NCBI RefSeq assembly: GCF_963678635.1
Contig: NC_087071.1
Span: forward strand, 37,348,438-37,412,437
DNA from: Symsagittifera roscoffensis
Lineage: Eukaryota > Xenacoelomorpha > Acoela > Convolutidae
DNA: 64,000 bases
Reading direction: 5' to 3'
A model generated the notes under the pieces. That model was not told the origin of the DNA and ran no database searches. It saw nothing but the letters and a program-made list of their open reading frames with translations. Below are positions 42,726 to 54,246 of this stretch, one piece after another (position 1 is the first letter of the stretch; every line of letters begins with the position of its first letter). The position numbers and the translations under genes were made by a program.

Positions 42726-43486
42726 TGTAAAGGTGAAAGTAACCAAGAACTGTAAAGAATTTCAGTAAATTATCGATGTCGATATCGTTCAGTATAATTT
42801 GTTCGAGTTTTTGCAGGAGAGGTTTTCCTCGACAATCTAATATGCCTGTCCACGTAAGAGTAACTTTAATTCTTGGTGTTAAATTGTTTTCGGGACTCTG
42901 ATTAGTCAGGCTGATAAGGTTGGTGATAAGGTTGTTTGCATCAATGGACAGTTCATTTTGTAACCAATCGAAAAAAACTTTTCTACGGGTACAATGCTTT
43001 AATAATTGATGCGAGGGAAGTAAAAGAGAATGTCGTTTACAAATATGCTTTTCTCGACCCAATAACTGTTCAATCTTTGGGCAGCCAATAGCTTCCATAT
43101 TTGTCACGGGTAATTTCAAGTATTCAGCTAATGAAACAGATATTTGTGTACCTTTTGCAAAAAAATGGGAGTTTGGGTTCCTCAAACGAATGCTGTCAAA
43201 AATTTGATCCAAGTATGAGTAAGGGTATTCACCTTCGTCCCAACGGAGCCCGTGTAGAAATTTAGATACCCAATTGAAGTTTTTTCTCTTCTTTTGATAA
43301 ATTGTTGAATTGAACTGGTGGCAGAAAATGAATTGTATCAATTGTATTAGCAGAGCAAACAGAAAGTTCCTTTATGATCAAAGGTTTCTTGCCACATTCA
43401 TATCCTTCAATATCTAAAATAATGAGATGGTTGAAAAACAAATTTTTAGTTTTCTTTCTTTGGGTTATATGACTTTCACTCAACAT
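42622..43486 (-). pseudogene. Exonuclease-like Polinton protein (copy b)
   Basis: Copy of 38559-39423, with the same frame break near 43305 and only a few amino-acid differences (for example DIEGYECG for DIEGFECG). The shared break predates the duplication. Confidence 0.6.
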
Positions 43487-43571
43487 TCCAACAAACGAAA
43501 TAACTTTGGTTTGAATGTTTTAAGAAATAAGCAAAACGCAATACTTGTCACGTGAACCAGGTAACAGTTTT

Positions 43572-44187
43572 TTATTGGACAAGGCAAATCATATGTGAAC
43601 CCAGGACCGGTATGATTTTTTTTCTTGCAAAAGTTTTCCACATCAAGTTTTCTACATCAAGTTTTCCGTATCCACTTGTCAAAATATCCATTATTTTACA
43701 AAAACCGACAGAATGGGGTCCATTAATTAAACTATCAAATCTTTTCAAAGTTTCTGTTTTCATCTCATGTGTTTGAACATGTCTCTTTTCTGTGTGTTTC
43801 TTTGAAACTGAAGTCGAAATTCTTGCGGATTTGTTTGACATCGACGATGCAGCAGGCGTAACTGTATTATCAATTCGTTTCTGTCCCCCAACGGCGGGAG
43901 ATTTCTTGCAAACGTTTTGATTTGGTGAATTTTGTTTGTTAGATGATGTTGCCGAAAGCAAAAAAATTGGGTAAACTTTTTTTGATTGCAGTGAAATCTA
44001 ACAAATCGAGATTGGCTGCAACAGGTTGTTCTGAGTATGTGAGAGCTAGTTTAAGCTTGTCAAACAACTCACCGTTTCCTTTGACATCTTTAGCAGGAGA
44101 AACTAAGTTTTTGAAGCAAGTGAAAATACAAGGAACACTGAAACATTTTTGGGAAGGAAAAAATTGGTCTGAATCTACCTGAATCAA
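43572..44187 (-). pseudogene. Unassigned Cys and Ser-rich Polinton ORF (copy b)
   Basis: Copy of 39509-40124, with frames 43939-44187 and 43572-43961 and the same frame break. Confidence 0.5.
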
Positions 44188-44342
44188 TATATGGTAATGA
44201 GTTTTTTTTTCTTTCTGGACTAAAAAAGGGCAATATTCAGATTTTAAGTGGCTTCCAGAAGCATAATTTTTAAAATTAGATAAATTAGGAATTTTTTCAG
44301 TAATAACAAATTTGATTTTTGGTTGAAATTTTTTTGAAATAA

Positions 44343-44745
44343 TCAGGTAACATAGCTTCTGCCATTTTGTAAAGGAAAACTATTTCGAGTCGTGCTTGAA
44401 ATCGTTCGTGTTTGAGGAAAGCTGAGATTTCCTGGCTCGTTTACAGTCAGACTGTGGTTTGTCTTTGTTTTCAACAGTATCAGAAATTTGTTTGCGCTCG
44501 GATTGACTTTCCCGATTTTCGAGATTTTGAAATTTCTTCGCTGCTTAAGGAAAGTCTTTGTACACATTCAAATTCAGCGCCTTCAGTTGCTTTTATGAAA
44601 ACATTCAGAAATACATAAGTTCCTTTTGGTCATATGTTTTCAATGTAGCACGCACTAATCTTTTACTGTTTTCCAAAATATCGAAATAGCAATCGCCAAA
44701 ATCTTTATCTGCAATTGCTGTGGTGCTTGTTTTGGTTTTATTCAT
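44343..44745 (-). pseudogene. PC4-patterned small ORF (copy b)
   Basis: Copy of 40280-40682 with the same frameshift; a few substitutions. The PC4 resemblance is weak. Confidence 0.35.
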
Positions 44746-45217
44746 TGTAACGAAAAAATTTTCAAAGTAACTTGATTCAAAACTGAATAGAAAGAAATGG
44801 TTCCGATTGATTGTATATGTCTGCAAAAGAAAGAGTTGTATCTATTTTAATTTATATACACATGTACTTTATACCGCAAAGATATTGGATTGCAATTTGG
44901 TTCAAATGGATAAGTATTTTGTGCATGTACAACTGATAAGAATTTTAATGGGTGTTAAAGTCACAATGTTTAAGCGTTATTTTTGATATAAGCTATTTGT
45001 TTGAATGCAATTTAGATAAACATAGAATACCACGCAAGGTAACTTAAATATTTTACACGCCCTCCCTCATTAAATTGATCAACATAGGAGGTCTTGAAAT
45101 TTCTAATTTTTGAAGAACCAATCCCTATTTTATTCTCTGGAGGCGTTTTCACAATTTATTTCAGTTTCATTTCTTTCCGCGTTACGTTTGTCCTTTTCTT
45201 CCAACTTTTCTTCAAAA
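44746..45217. promoter_or_regulatory. Divergent intergenic region (copy b)
   Basis: Near-identical copy of 40683-41154. Because two copies exist, element 2 would have had two divergent promoter regions. Confidence 0.4.
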
Positions 45218-45357
45218 ATGCCTTGTTATATTATTGCCGGATATTCCAATCACAAAAGAACCTTTTTTTACGAAACCGTTCACGATAATTTTGTAGCACT
45301 AATTAACGAAGAAAAAAGTTTCAATCTGATGACTGGACTTGTACACATCACATTATG
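45218..45357 (+). pseudogene. 5' fragment of the plus-strand gene (copy b)
   Basis: ATG at 45218 begins MPCYIIAGYSNHKRTFFYE. The frame leaves the duplicated segment at 45321 and reads through unique DNA to a stop at 45357. The natural gene body does not obviously follow, so an older deletion may have removed it. Confidence 0.5.
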
Positions 45358-45469
45358 ATTCCCAAACTTTTTTTTACATTTATTCAGTAAAGTTTCCTTA
45401 AAAAAGTCAAAGAAAGACAAAGAACTGAATATAAAGTATTTGAGTTACCTTACAAATTCTGGTAAAAAT

Positions 45470-45855
45470 ATGGATCCTGACGAGCCTCTTCTTGCTCTTC
45501 AGGTTGATATTTCAACTTTATCAAAACCAGTAAAACGAATTTGCATAAATCCGATTGTGATGTTACTCCGATGTGTGAAAACCAGTTAGAATATTTTGAA
45601 GAAATCGAATTTTTTGATCGTTTATAGGGAATGGAACAGATTGAATCACCATCAGTAGTTACCCCGAAAGCTGATCCTTCCCCTGCAGTGTCACCATGGC
45701 TTGACGAACCGGGTTGCTCATCTCCAAAGCGTACCCCTGTGGCTACTGTGAGCAACCACATGGAAAACTCAACCCCTTCTATCTGTCTAGCGCAAAAGAA
45801 AAAACGGAAGCTAACAACGCTAGAGAAAGGGCAAGAGTATTTGGGCCTTATATAA
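45470..45855 (+). pseudogene. Small plus-strand ORF with a basic nuclear-localisation-like motif
   Basis: ATG at 45470 opens DPDEPLLALQVDIST. After a shift near 45550 and a stop near 45626 the frame 45631-45855 continues with a Pro/Ser-rich stretch (DEPGCSSPKRTP) and QKKKRKLTTLEKGQEYLG. KKKRK looks like a nuclear localisation signal. A regulatory protein is possible, but no family is recognised. Confidence 0.4.
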
Positions 45856-47150
45856 CTTTGAAACTGACGTTGAGTTTTACTGATTTTTGTTTGTTTTTAT
45901 TGTGTATAATAATTTAACTTTAAAATTGAGTTTGAGTTTATAGCTTGTGTTTGTTCATGGTTTATCACACGATTGTGTTCTGATTAAAAATTTAGTATAA
46001 AGGCCTTAAAAAAATTGAAGTTTAAAAAAATCATTTGTTTTTTATTGATTGACTTATTTTTCAATTGAAAACAAAAAAAAATCCGTTAAAATTTCATTTT
46101 TTCCACAAATAGGAATTAACATATTCATATTGAAGTTCTTAATTACATTAGTGATTTTGAGAAAAAAATTTGAAAAGGTTTCCTTTATATGCTATGTTTT
46201 TGGAAAACAAGATAGAAAACATCAATTTTGAAAAAAAGATAATTAACGTCAAAAGAAACTGTAAAAAATTGGATGAAAATTGGATGTAAAAAAAACTGTA
46301 ATTTTGGATGAAAACTTAAATTGTCATATGCTTATTCATTTAATTATCATACAAATTAAAAATAACAAAAAGTAGTATAAAAGATGTTTAAAACCAATTT
46401 TTTGATAAAAATAAATATTTTTTAAATGTTTTTTGGTTAAAAATTTGCTTTTTCAATTACAAAAAGGAAAAAAAAATGCATTAAATTTTTTTTTCTACAA
46501 ATTGAATTTATTATATGATCATTGATACTGTTGTCTCCAAAAATGATCTTTATAAAAAAAAAACAAGTATTCATCATCATGCAAAATACTTGAGAAAAAC
46601 AAAAAAAATCAAATTTTTTAATTGATGACTCATCGTTTTTTCATTTTTCCGAAAAAATGCGATTTTCAACCAGAAGACGCAATTTTTTATTTTGAGCGAG
46701 TGGTGTTATAATGAAAGTGCAATGAGGGGCACGACTAATGAGAATGTGGGAATGGATGTTCTCTCAATAGTCTTCGAGAAAAACGCTAATCCCCTTAATC
46801 CCCCCTAAAACACCAAACTCAATTTTCTTTACAGAAAAGTATTTTTTCTGACTTTTTTTTCATATCGAAAGACAATTGAGACTATTTCATGATAACATGG
46901 ACCATGCGACCGCTCCATGATTGACATCATTGATAACAATGCGCCTGGAAAGTTAAAAAACTTTTGACATTTTTATAGGATATTCTGTCCCCATGACAAT
47001 TGGGATATTTAGGATCTATCATGTGTTGTGACATGCTGAATTTTAATCCGCAATTTCGAAAATTTCATGAAATTATAATTTGAATTGATAAAGGTTGCTC
47101 AAACTTGGTTTGTTTTGATTAGTTTCTATCGTTCGTAATAATTATTAATG
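45856..47150. other. Long AT-rich non-coding tract
   Basis: About 1.3 kb with no supported gene and many A or T runs. It is the counterpart of the region upstream of the element 1 polymerase but shares no CRE repeats with it. Confidence 0.5.
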
Positions 47151-47177
47151 TTTCAAACAACAATTTATCTGTTCCGT

Positions 47178-47300
47178 CCAATCTAATCTGAGTTTGTCAG
47201 TTATGGCGGGAAATTCAAATCTAATTCAAATTTTGGTGGGAACTTTAATTCAAATTCAAAATTACGCGCGCAAAACTCGAACCGTTTTCTCTGCAATTGG
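47178..47300 (+). promoter_or_regulatory. Polymerase 2 upstream region with CCAAT and E2F-type motifs
   Basis: CCAAT at 47178-47182 and GGCGGGAAA (47205-47213, the E2F consensus), followed about 30 bp later by a near copy GGTGGGAAC and then ACGCGCGC. All lie within about 230 bp of the polymerase frame. The two G-rich motifs sit in a short imperfect direct repeat with TTCAAAT. E2F control would tie polymerase expression to S phase. That is inference from motifs only. Confidence 0.45.
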
Positions 47301-47405
47301 TAGACGAACAGTTAGGCTTCCCATTTACTGTTGTTTCTGAGTGTAATTTGAGATCACTTGATTTTTTTTCTTTGTTAAAAGCAATAACCTAACTTATTTC
47401 AAAAA

Positions 47406-48976
47406 ATGTTCAAATGCAATTTTTGTCCACTGAAATATGCAAATAAGAGCAATAGAAGTCGCCATGAGCGTGACAAACATTTGTTGAAAAAGGGCTTATT
47501 GTTTATCGATGCAAGGAGTGTTCATTCACGGCTCAAATGCTCTCAAATTTATAAAAACATATTCTTCACACTCATGGTCAACTTGGATGTAATTGTGATT
47601 ATTGTCATTTGGGATTTCATTCGCCCAAACACTTATCAGCTCATTTACTAACAATCCATGTTCTTCCTGTAATGAGAGCTGCCTCTGCTGATTTAGCCAC
47701 TACAAGTGCCGCTGCTGATGCTGCTCTCGGTGATGTGCATGCTGTCGATGAAGACGAAATCGACGGCACCAGTCTACCAAAAAGTGCGTCAGCTTTTTTC
47801 GGTATTCTTGAGACGTATGTTATCGGCGGAAACCAATCCATGGATGAAAATCAGCCGATTGACCTTTTGCAGTTTATGCAAGAGAAAAAAGATGAAATTC
47901 AGAGGCTCATAATCGATCGAGTTGCAGAAGGACCTAGAAAAGTTCAGTTCAGCGCTAAAACCTAAATTAAAAAATGATTCTAGTAAAACTGAGCACGACG
48001 AGCGGATTGACATTTATGCAAACTCTGATATGAAACCTGTGATGAGCTTGGGATTAGAAGACGACGATTTTTTTTGAAATGGTTGAAAAATGCAAGCAGT
48101 TTTGGAGACTTTTGCATCTTATGGAAGCGGTTGGGTTTTGCAACACGTACTTCAAGTTTTTGTTAAACTTGCAAAGTTTTCACCAATCCGTGGGTCATCT
48201 TAAATTGACTCGTCTTTTCGAGTTCGAATGTCCCAGACTTTGATTAACATTAGAAATCACGAAGATAATAATTGCTTCGAACTTTGCTTTGCCGCTGCTT
48301 ATAGTCTGAAGCATGGTGTTGACCTACTTTTAACAGATCAACAAAAAGTGAGCCCAGCAGCTGCGCGGACATAACTTGATACATACACTGCTGAAAGTGC
48401 ACACAAAGCCCATGGTAATTTTGATTTACCCATGAGTTTCGCTTCAATTGGTAAATTTGAACAACCTAACGACGTGCGGGTAAATTTGTTCCAGTACCAC
48501 AAGGGAGATTTGTTGCCTATGTATATATCAAAACGACCAAATCAAGATAACAGCACCCAAACTGAAACATTTGACAAGGACCTGCTTCTCTTGTATGAGC
48601 CTGCAAAGCATCACTATGTACTTATAATCGATTTGTTAAAGCTCATCTGCGAAATCAAAGGGTGTAATTATCGCCCAATAGCACGTTTATGTAGAAACTG
48701 CTTTCACATTAGTTGAAGTGATGAAACTCACGAGCAACACGTCCAGTGTTTGAAGGTTCATGAACCTGCTCTAGTAGTCATGTCTTCAGCAGAAAAAGGT
48801 ACTAACAGATACGAGTTCAAAAATCTTCAGGACTTGTGGTTTGTACCACTTGTGATTTATTTTGATTTTGAATCATTTCTGAAACCTGTACATTCTTGTC
48901 CTGATAATCCATCGCGATCATCAACCCGAGTTGTACAAAAACACAAAGCTTGTGGGAATAGAGGTTTGAACGTTTA
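47406..48976 (+). pseudogene. POLB: DNA polymerase B, N-terminal part (Polinton 2)
   Basis: Starts with C2H2 fingers (FKCNFCPLKYANKSNRSRH, then C-C-H-H motifs near 47510 and 47600) and an acidic-alanine linker. It goes on to the conserved region with NIRNHEDNNCFELCFAAAYS, FDLPMSFASIGKFEQ, HHYVLIIDLLKLICEIKGC, CRNCFHI and exonuclease motif I YFDFESFLKP (about 48857). It has several frameshifts. The gene ends abruptly after the start of the exonuclease domain; the polymerase domain is absent. Unlike element 1, the motif I Asp-x-Glu is intact. Confidence 0.88.
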
Positions 48977-50139
48977 GATAGTTATTTGAAATAACATACC
49001 GGAAGAGGTGGTCAAGGATTTTGGAGATTTTTACGTAGGTTTTGGGCTAGGGAAAAAATGATGAAGTAATTGCAAAAAAATATCAGGGTGAGGATGAATT
49101 TTTCTAAAACATCGGATATGAAAATTATAAAAAATTTGAAAAAAATGGAAAGAACTGAAAAAAGATTTGAAAGTATGTTTTGAACTGTTTGAAAAAATAG
49201 CACTTAAATAAGTGATTCCTTCGTCTAATTATTTTTTCATTTTTGGGGCTAATTTCATGTGTGGTCAGTTTATTTATTGATTTTTTGACAAGTGAGTTGG
49301 ATTTTGGCAATTTTTGAGAAGGGAAAGTTTGGAGGGCTCCTAAGTGTCTTCCTGGTTTTGTTGTTTTTTATTGGATTATTGGGGGTATCTGAGAGATACA
49401 TGTTCTTTAGGCTAAACGATCAAATCCACTTTGTTCTTTAGATTAATTTGATATTTTTGCCTGAGGGTTTTTTGAGGTCTAATTTGGTACAATATTGATG
49501 ATCTTTGTACTGCTTGATAGGGAAGGGTTGTAATAAGGAAACTTTAATTATTTCTGGTGTCAATGTTTTTTTGATGTCAGTGGTTTTTGATCTGGAGGTC
49601 TTTTAGTTATAGTTAGAGATTAGCTTGAGGGTGGCTGTTTGTTGGCTAATGAAGTCGTGCTAAGATTGAGGCGATGATTCGGAAAAGCTTCTGAATGGCT
49701 GAAATTGAACTAGATTGTTCAAATGCTTTTCAGCAATAATTTTGAGAAAATGATCGGTTCGTGAAAATATCTTCAAGAGGTGAGAATGTTTAATGATTTT
49801 AAAGTGGTTTTCGAAATTCAACTTTCTTTAATAATTTAGATTGTGGGATGAATGTTTTGTAATCTTTTCGTGGCTGATTACAAATCGCGATGATTGTCTG
49901 TGTGGAACTTTTTATTTCTAATCTTAGGGTTTAACTTTTTCGTCTAACTTTCGATTTCTTCTTTCTGTTTGCGGTATATTTTTGTTGTCTACTTTTTTGA
50001 TATTTGTTTGGGGAGTCTTTTGTCCTTTGTATCTAATTGTTTTTGGATGGGTTGCATATCAGAACTTTCATTTAGATTTTAATCTGGACTATTTTGAATA
50101 ACTTTAGGTCCTGTAAAAGAGTATATTTGAGTAAGTTGT
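48977..50139. other. Unassigned DNA left of the integrase
   Basis: No clear gene. On the minus strand it lies downstream of integrase, where a 3' ORF or 3' end would be expected, but only short open frames are seen. Confidence 0.4.
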
Positions 50140-50980
50140 CGAAGTGCGTACTCTTTTGGGTAGTAAGGTAAAATATTGTTTCTTTTTTATTTAAGTCTGT
50201 AAGTTTGTATGTTACATCAGTGGGTCTATCATTTATTTGATACGGTCCTTTTCGGAGTGGTTGTGTTTTTTTTAGAAATTCTTTTTAGTGTTGTAAAGTT
50301 TGGATTAAAACATGTGTTCCGATTTTTAAATTTGGAGCTGGGGTAAATCGGGAATTAATTTGCGAATTAAAATTTTGTCTTTATAATAATTTTTTAATAC
50401 ATTCTGACAAACTTTGTTGTGTTTTTTGTCTCTGTTTAAAATCCATTCAGTGTGTGTACCGGACGCTAATTTGTGGTTGATGAAAATGATCTTCATCGTG
50501 GGTATTTAGTGGTAGATTATAATATAATGATTCTTTAGTGGGTTGACAATAACCTTGTGCATTTTTTGAAGAATTTGCTGCAAACATTATTGGTTTCCGT
50601 GGTTTTTGACTGAAAACCGTTTCATAGGAAAATAGTCCTACGGTTGTTGTGATCTGTGAATTTTAGGATAGTGGGAATTTTTTTTATCTGTTGACCATTC
50701 AGTATATCGTGTGCCATTTCCGTTAATGCTACATCTAAGATATTCTTCTAGTAAACGGTTGGTGCCTTCGACTAAACCATTAGTCTAAGGTGCATGAGAT
50801 GTACGTCGTTTGATTTTAATATGATGTAATTGAAATAGTGAAATGATTTCGTTGTTTATAAATTCAGTGCCATTGTCTGTAACAATGATTTCGGATAAAC
50901 CAAATTTTGCTACCCGGTGTTCAAAAAGTGTTGTATATGCATAATAAGCATTACAATGAGAAACTGGGTTAAGTGCTACG
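50140..50980 (-). pseudogene. Integrase of a Ty3/gypsy-type element
   Basis: Minus-strand reading gives FGLSEIIVTDNGTEF with the second catalytic Asp (about 50890). About 35 residues later comes TNGLVEG with the catalytic Glu (about 50770), preceded by a TAG where a Gln is usual. Further left, PLRKGPYQI and YKLTD (about 50196-50260) are the GPY/F module of gypsy-type integrases. The first catalytic Asp would lie in the assembly gap. Stops show it is inactive. Confidence 0.85.
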
Positions 50981-51180
50981 NNNNNNNNNNNNNNNNNNNN
51001 NNNNNNNNNNNNNNNNNNNNNNNNNNNNNNNNNNNNNNNNNNNNNNNNNNNNNNNNNNNNNNNNNNNNNNNNNNNNNNNNNNNNNNNNNNNNNNNNNNNN
51101 NNNNNNNNNNNNNNNNNNNNNNNNNNNNNNNNNNNNNNNNNNNNNNNNNNNNNNNNNNNNNNNNNNNNNNNNNNNNNNNN
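50981..51180. other. Assembly gap, 200 N
   Basis: Exactly 200 undetermined bases, a typical placeholder length, so the true missing length is unknown. Open frames crossing it are artefacts. Confidence 0.99.
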
Positions 51181-51189
51181 GTAGTTTTC

Positions 51190-52450
51190 TTCATCATCTG
51201 ATTGAAAAATTTTTTTTGCGTAATGATGAGGTTGATTTTTGTTATGGTAACCATTTCTATTATTTTTATTTCGTTGAAAAAACGGGTAGTTTCCATTTTG
51301 TTCTTGTGAGGATCATGGTTGATCATGAAAATTTACTGGGTGTGAAATTGGTTGTTGTACTTTCTGACTTTATGCAAATATTTGAGTATTTGTTCCAGCT
51401 TTTGTCGTTCTTAGTCCATTTACATAGTTGTAATTATGTTCTGCAAAATTACTTCTGTGTTGTTTGTATGATGGTTTTAATACTAGCGAAACGTTTGGTA
51501 GTCCGTATGTGAATATTTTTTTTTTCAACAGAAGGTTTTACTGTAGATTGTATGATTGTATGTTGTAATGTTGAATTTTTTGTTTTTGGAGTTGTAAAAT
51601 TGGGTTGAATAGGTGAAATTCTTCGTTCTGCTTCTATTTTTGTTAATGTTGCAACAATTTCTTCGCTTACAAAATGTGATGGCGTTTGTGTATCTTGTTG
51701 TGTAGGATTTCTTGTTCAGTTTAAGTTATCATGATTTATAAATGTAGAACTTAAACTATTATTTTCTGTTTTTTCAAGGAAGAATGAACTATAGTTTAAA
51801 GGTGTTGCGTCAGCTGTAAATGGATATACTCTAACATAATCTTTTTAAATAGAAATAGTGCTAATTGCCTGACTTGACATATCTGTTCGTATATTGACAA
51901 ATTAGTCATGAGACCATTCAGGGACCCAAACATAGTCTGATTGTTCTGCTAGTACAGTTTTGTGATCTGTACTCTGTGATCAAAAATTGTTTCTTGCTTG
52001 CTCAGTAAGATTTTCTCGAATCGCATTTAAAAAATTTGAAAATATAAGTATTTCCTGTCATAGAGTTGTATGTCGAGCTGTTTGAGCAGGTGAATCGCCT
52101 TGAGGTTCATCCAATTCTAATATGGATAAATAGCTGTACATAAGTCAGACTACATCGTTTGTAAAAATCGAGTTTGCTCTTTGTGAGTTTTGGTGTTGTA
52201 TCTTTTTGTTGTTTTGTGTAAAAACTTTCAAAAATTCAATATCGACATCATCAACTTGAATGAGATATCTGTCATGAAACGCATTTGGTGATCTTATTTC
52301 TATTGTGTAGATTCCATGTTGAGATGTAAGACTACATACTTTATTATAGTGTGAGAATACTTTTATTATAGTGATCAAGAAGTTGTCTTTTGATTTTTAA
52401 ATCGGGAAAATCTTTCGTGCACGTGCTTTCTCCTTTTTCGAGTAAGTCTG
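51190..52450 (-). pseudogene. gag-like remnant of the minus-strand retroelement
   Basis: The minus strand has recurrent open segments in one frame between about 52380 and 51200 (for example 52145-52378), separated by stops. Composition is polar, with many Asn, Gln, Ser and Thr. Position between the LTR and pol suggests Gag. No zinc knuckle was identified. Confidence 0.45.
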
Positions 52451-54234
52451 CAATTAAATTTTTACAAAATTATATCTGTCCGCGAGGTTCAGTTAATGGT
52501 GATAATAAAAAAAGAAGTACTGAATTTTCTGGGTTATTTTCATTTCGAATCATTTTTGTGTTGTATTACTGTTATGTGTAACTTTCAATGTGTCTTATTG
52601 GTTGATTCCAATTGTACAAACGTATTGGTTTGTTTGTGTAGCAATTTTTTTTTCTTTTTAGTTTACCTTTTACTGATGCTGGTGACGTGGTTTCTGAATC
52701 AGTGAAATATAGTTGGCCGTCAGTTTGGTGATTTTTGTTTATTGAGTCTTTTAAATTGTGAAGTTCGTGTATTGCGGATAATCTGATTCTGAGACTGCTT
52801 TTCTTCTTTTTGAAAACCTTTTCCTATTAATTTGTTTTTGTTTTCGTAATTATCTTCTTTCTTAGTGTTTGTCTTTTTGTTCTTATATATGCTAATGATT
52901 GTCTGTGTGGTATTATTACGAGGTCATTTTTTTCGTCGTTAAGCAAAAAATTGTTTATTATGATTGTTTGTTTGCTTACTAAATTGTCTTTTGGCATTAG
53001 GTTTAGGATGATGAGCGCAATGTCTGGAATTTTTTTTCGTTAGCTTAACTTGGGTCGTATATTTGGGTTGGAGAGAAAAGCGTATATCGATTCCAAAGAA
53101 TGATTTGTACTTTCTCGAGACTAATTTAAGCTAAGATTGACCTACCTAGTTTTACTTAGGGGTTGTGATTTGTGATCAAGGGTTGGAAAACAGTAAACAG
53201 ATCCACAAGGTTCAGGTATAAATAGTACGCAAGTAGTTCGTTAGATACTATTTTATTACTTACTAAGTTTAAGTGTTTAGCCTGGGTCATCTAAGATGAG
53301 TGGGATCAAGTGAAGGATGAGTAACCGAAGTTCTTCACTGTTAAGTTTATATAAAATGGTTAATTTTAGGAAAAATTTCTATTAATTTTGGGTCTCTGAT
53401 AAGCGTTGGGTAGTGAATCGACGTTTGATGTCGTTAGACACTAATTAAATGTGGAGGGGGTGAACAAAATTGTTCTATTTGGTCCAAGGTTAGGTCTTGA
53501 TGATGAAAGATTTAAATATTTAGAAATTTAAAAATTTAGATATAGTTTAGTTTAAAGATCCAATGGAAGCCTTGATGATCTGTTATTTAAATGAAACTGA
53601 TTTAAATGAAAATAAGGATAAGCCTCGGTAGCTTAAAATTAGAGCGTTAAGGTAAGGTGTTAGTTTTGATGATTGTTAGTTTTTGAAAATCGCTGTCATG
53701 TTTTAGGTGATGAAGCTGGGATGATGAGATGATTTATATAAACTAACGATCTGTACTAACTAATTTTTGTATTTTAATTTTTACTAAATTTGTTTTCAAG
53801 ACGTTATTTAATTTACAGCTGATTTAAGCAAAGCGACAAGTGTTGTTTTTTGTCAGTCGTCATTGTACAATTATTAGGTTTAGCGTCATAAAAAGTTAGT
53901 TGAAAATAGTTTTCTAAATATTATGTCAGTAAATGAAAATTTAACATCACTGCTGGTAGTATTTAAACACAAAATTTTAATCTGATTTTTGCCGTACTAT
54001 CGTGAAATCAATTTGTAGATTTCTTGCTAGTCGTATGTCGTATCTTGTTCGATGTCTTCTTCTAATACCGGGTAGTTCTCCTGTTGTTAGGAATTTCGGA
54101 TCTGATCTATTGAGGCGTAGAGACATATCTACTAAGTTTTTGCCATAAAACATTTTAAAGAAAAGTTGTATTTGTTGAATTCTAATTTAATTTTTGTCTA
54201 TTTCTAGGTTAGTTAAGGTCTGTTTGAAACTTTT
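52451..54234. other. Retroelement leader region, no gene seen
   Basis: About 1.8 kb between the gag-like segment and the primer site. No supported ORF. A long untranslated leader or a decayed N-terminal gag are both possible. Confidence 0.4.
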
Positions 54235-54244
54235 GGTCGCACCA
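54235..54244 (-). other. tRNA primer-binding site
   Basis: On the minus strand TGGTGCGACC begins two bases after the CA end of the LTR. TGG-initial sites here are typical of gypsy-type elements. Confidence 0.6.
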
Positions 54245-54246
54245 GA

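Larger units (their letters stand above)
41253..45321. repeat. Tandem duplication, unit 2
   Basis: Second copy of 37185-41252. Beyond 45321 the sequence is unique again and leads to the plus-strand genes of Polinton 2. Confidence 0.95.
31605..48976. mobile_element. Polinton/Maverick element 2, with internal 4-kb tandem duplication, right end lost
   Basis: From about 31605 the sequence aligns with element 3 (about 55740 onward). Minus-strand order is PRO, MCP, pX-like, minor capsid, INT, unassigned ORF, small basic ORF, ATPase, acidic ORF, 85-aa ORF, 66-aa ORF, exonuclease-like and two further ORFs, followed by plus-strand genes and polymerase. A 4.07-kb segment is duplicated in tandem. The polymerase stops abruptly at 48976, next to the minus-strand retroelement. 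Confidence 0.88.

Noticed and set aside
50917-51512. Open frames crossing the gap
   Set aside because: They are created by undetermined bases and carry no sequence information.
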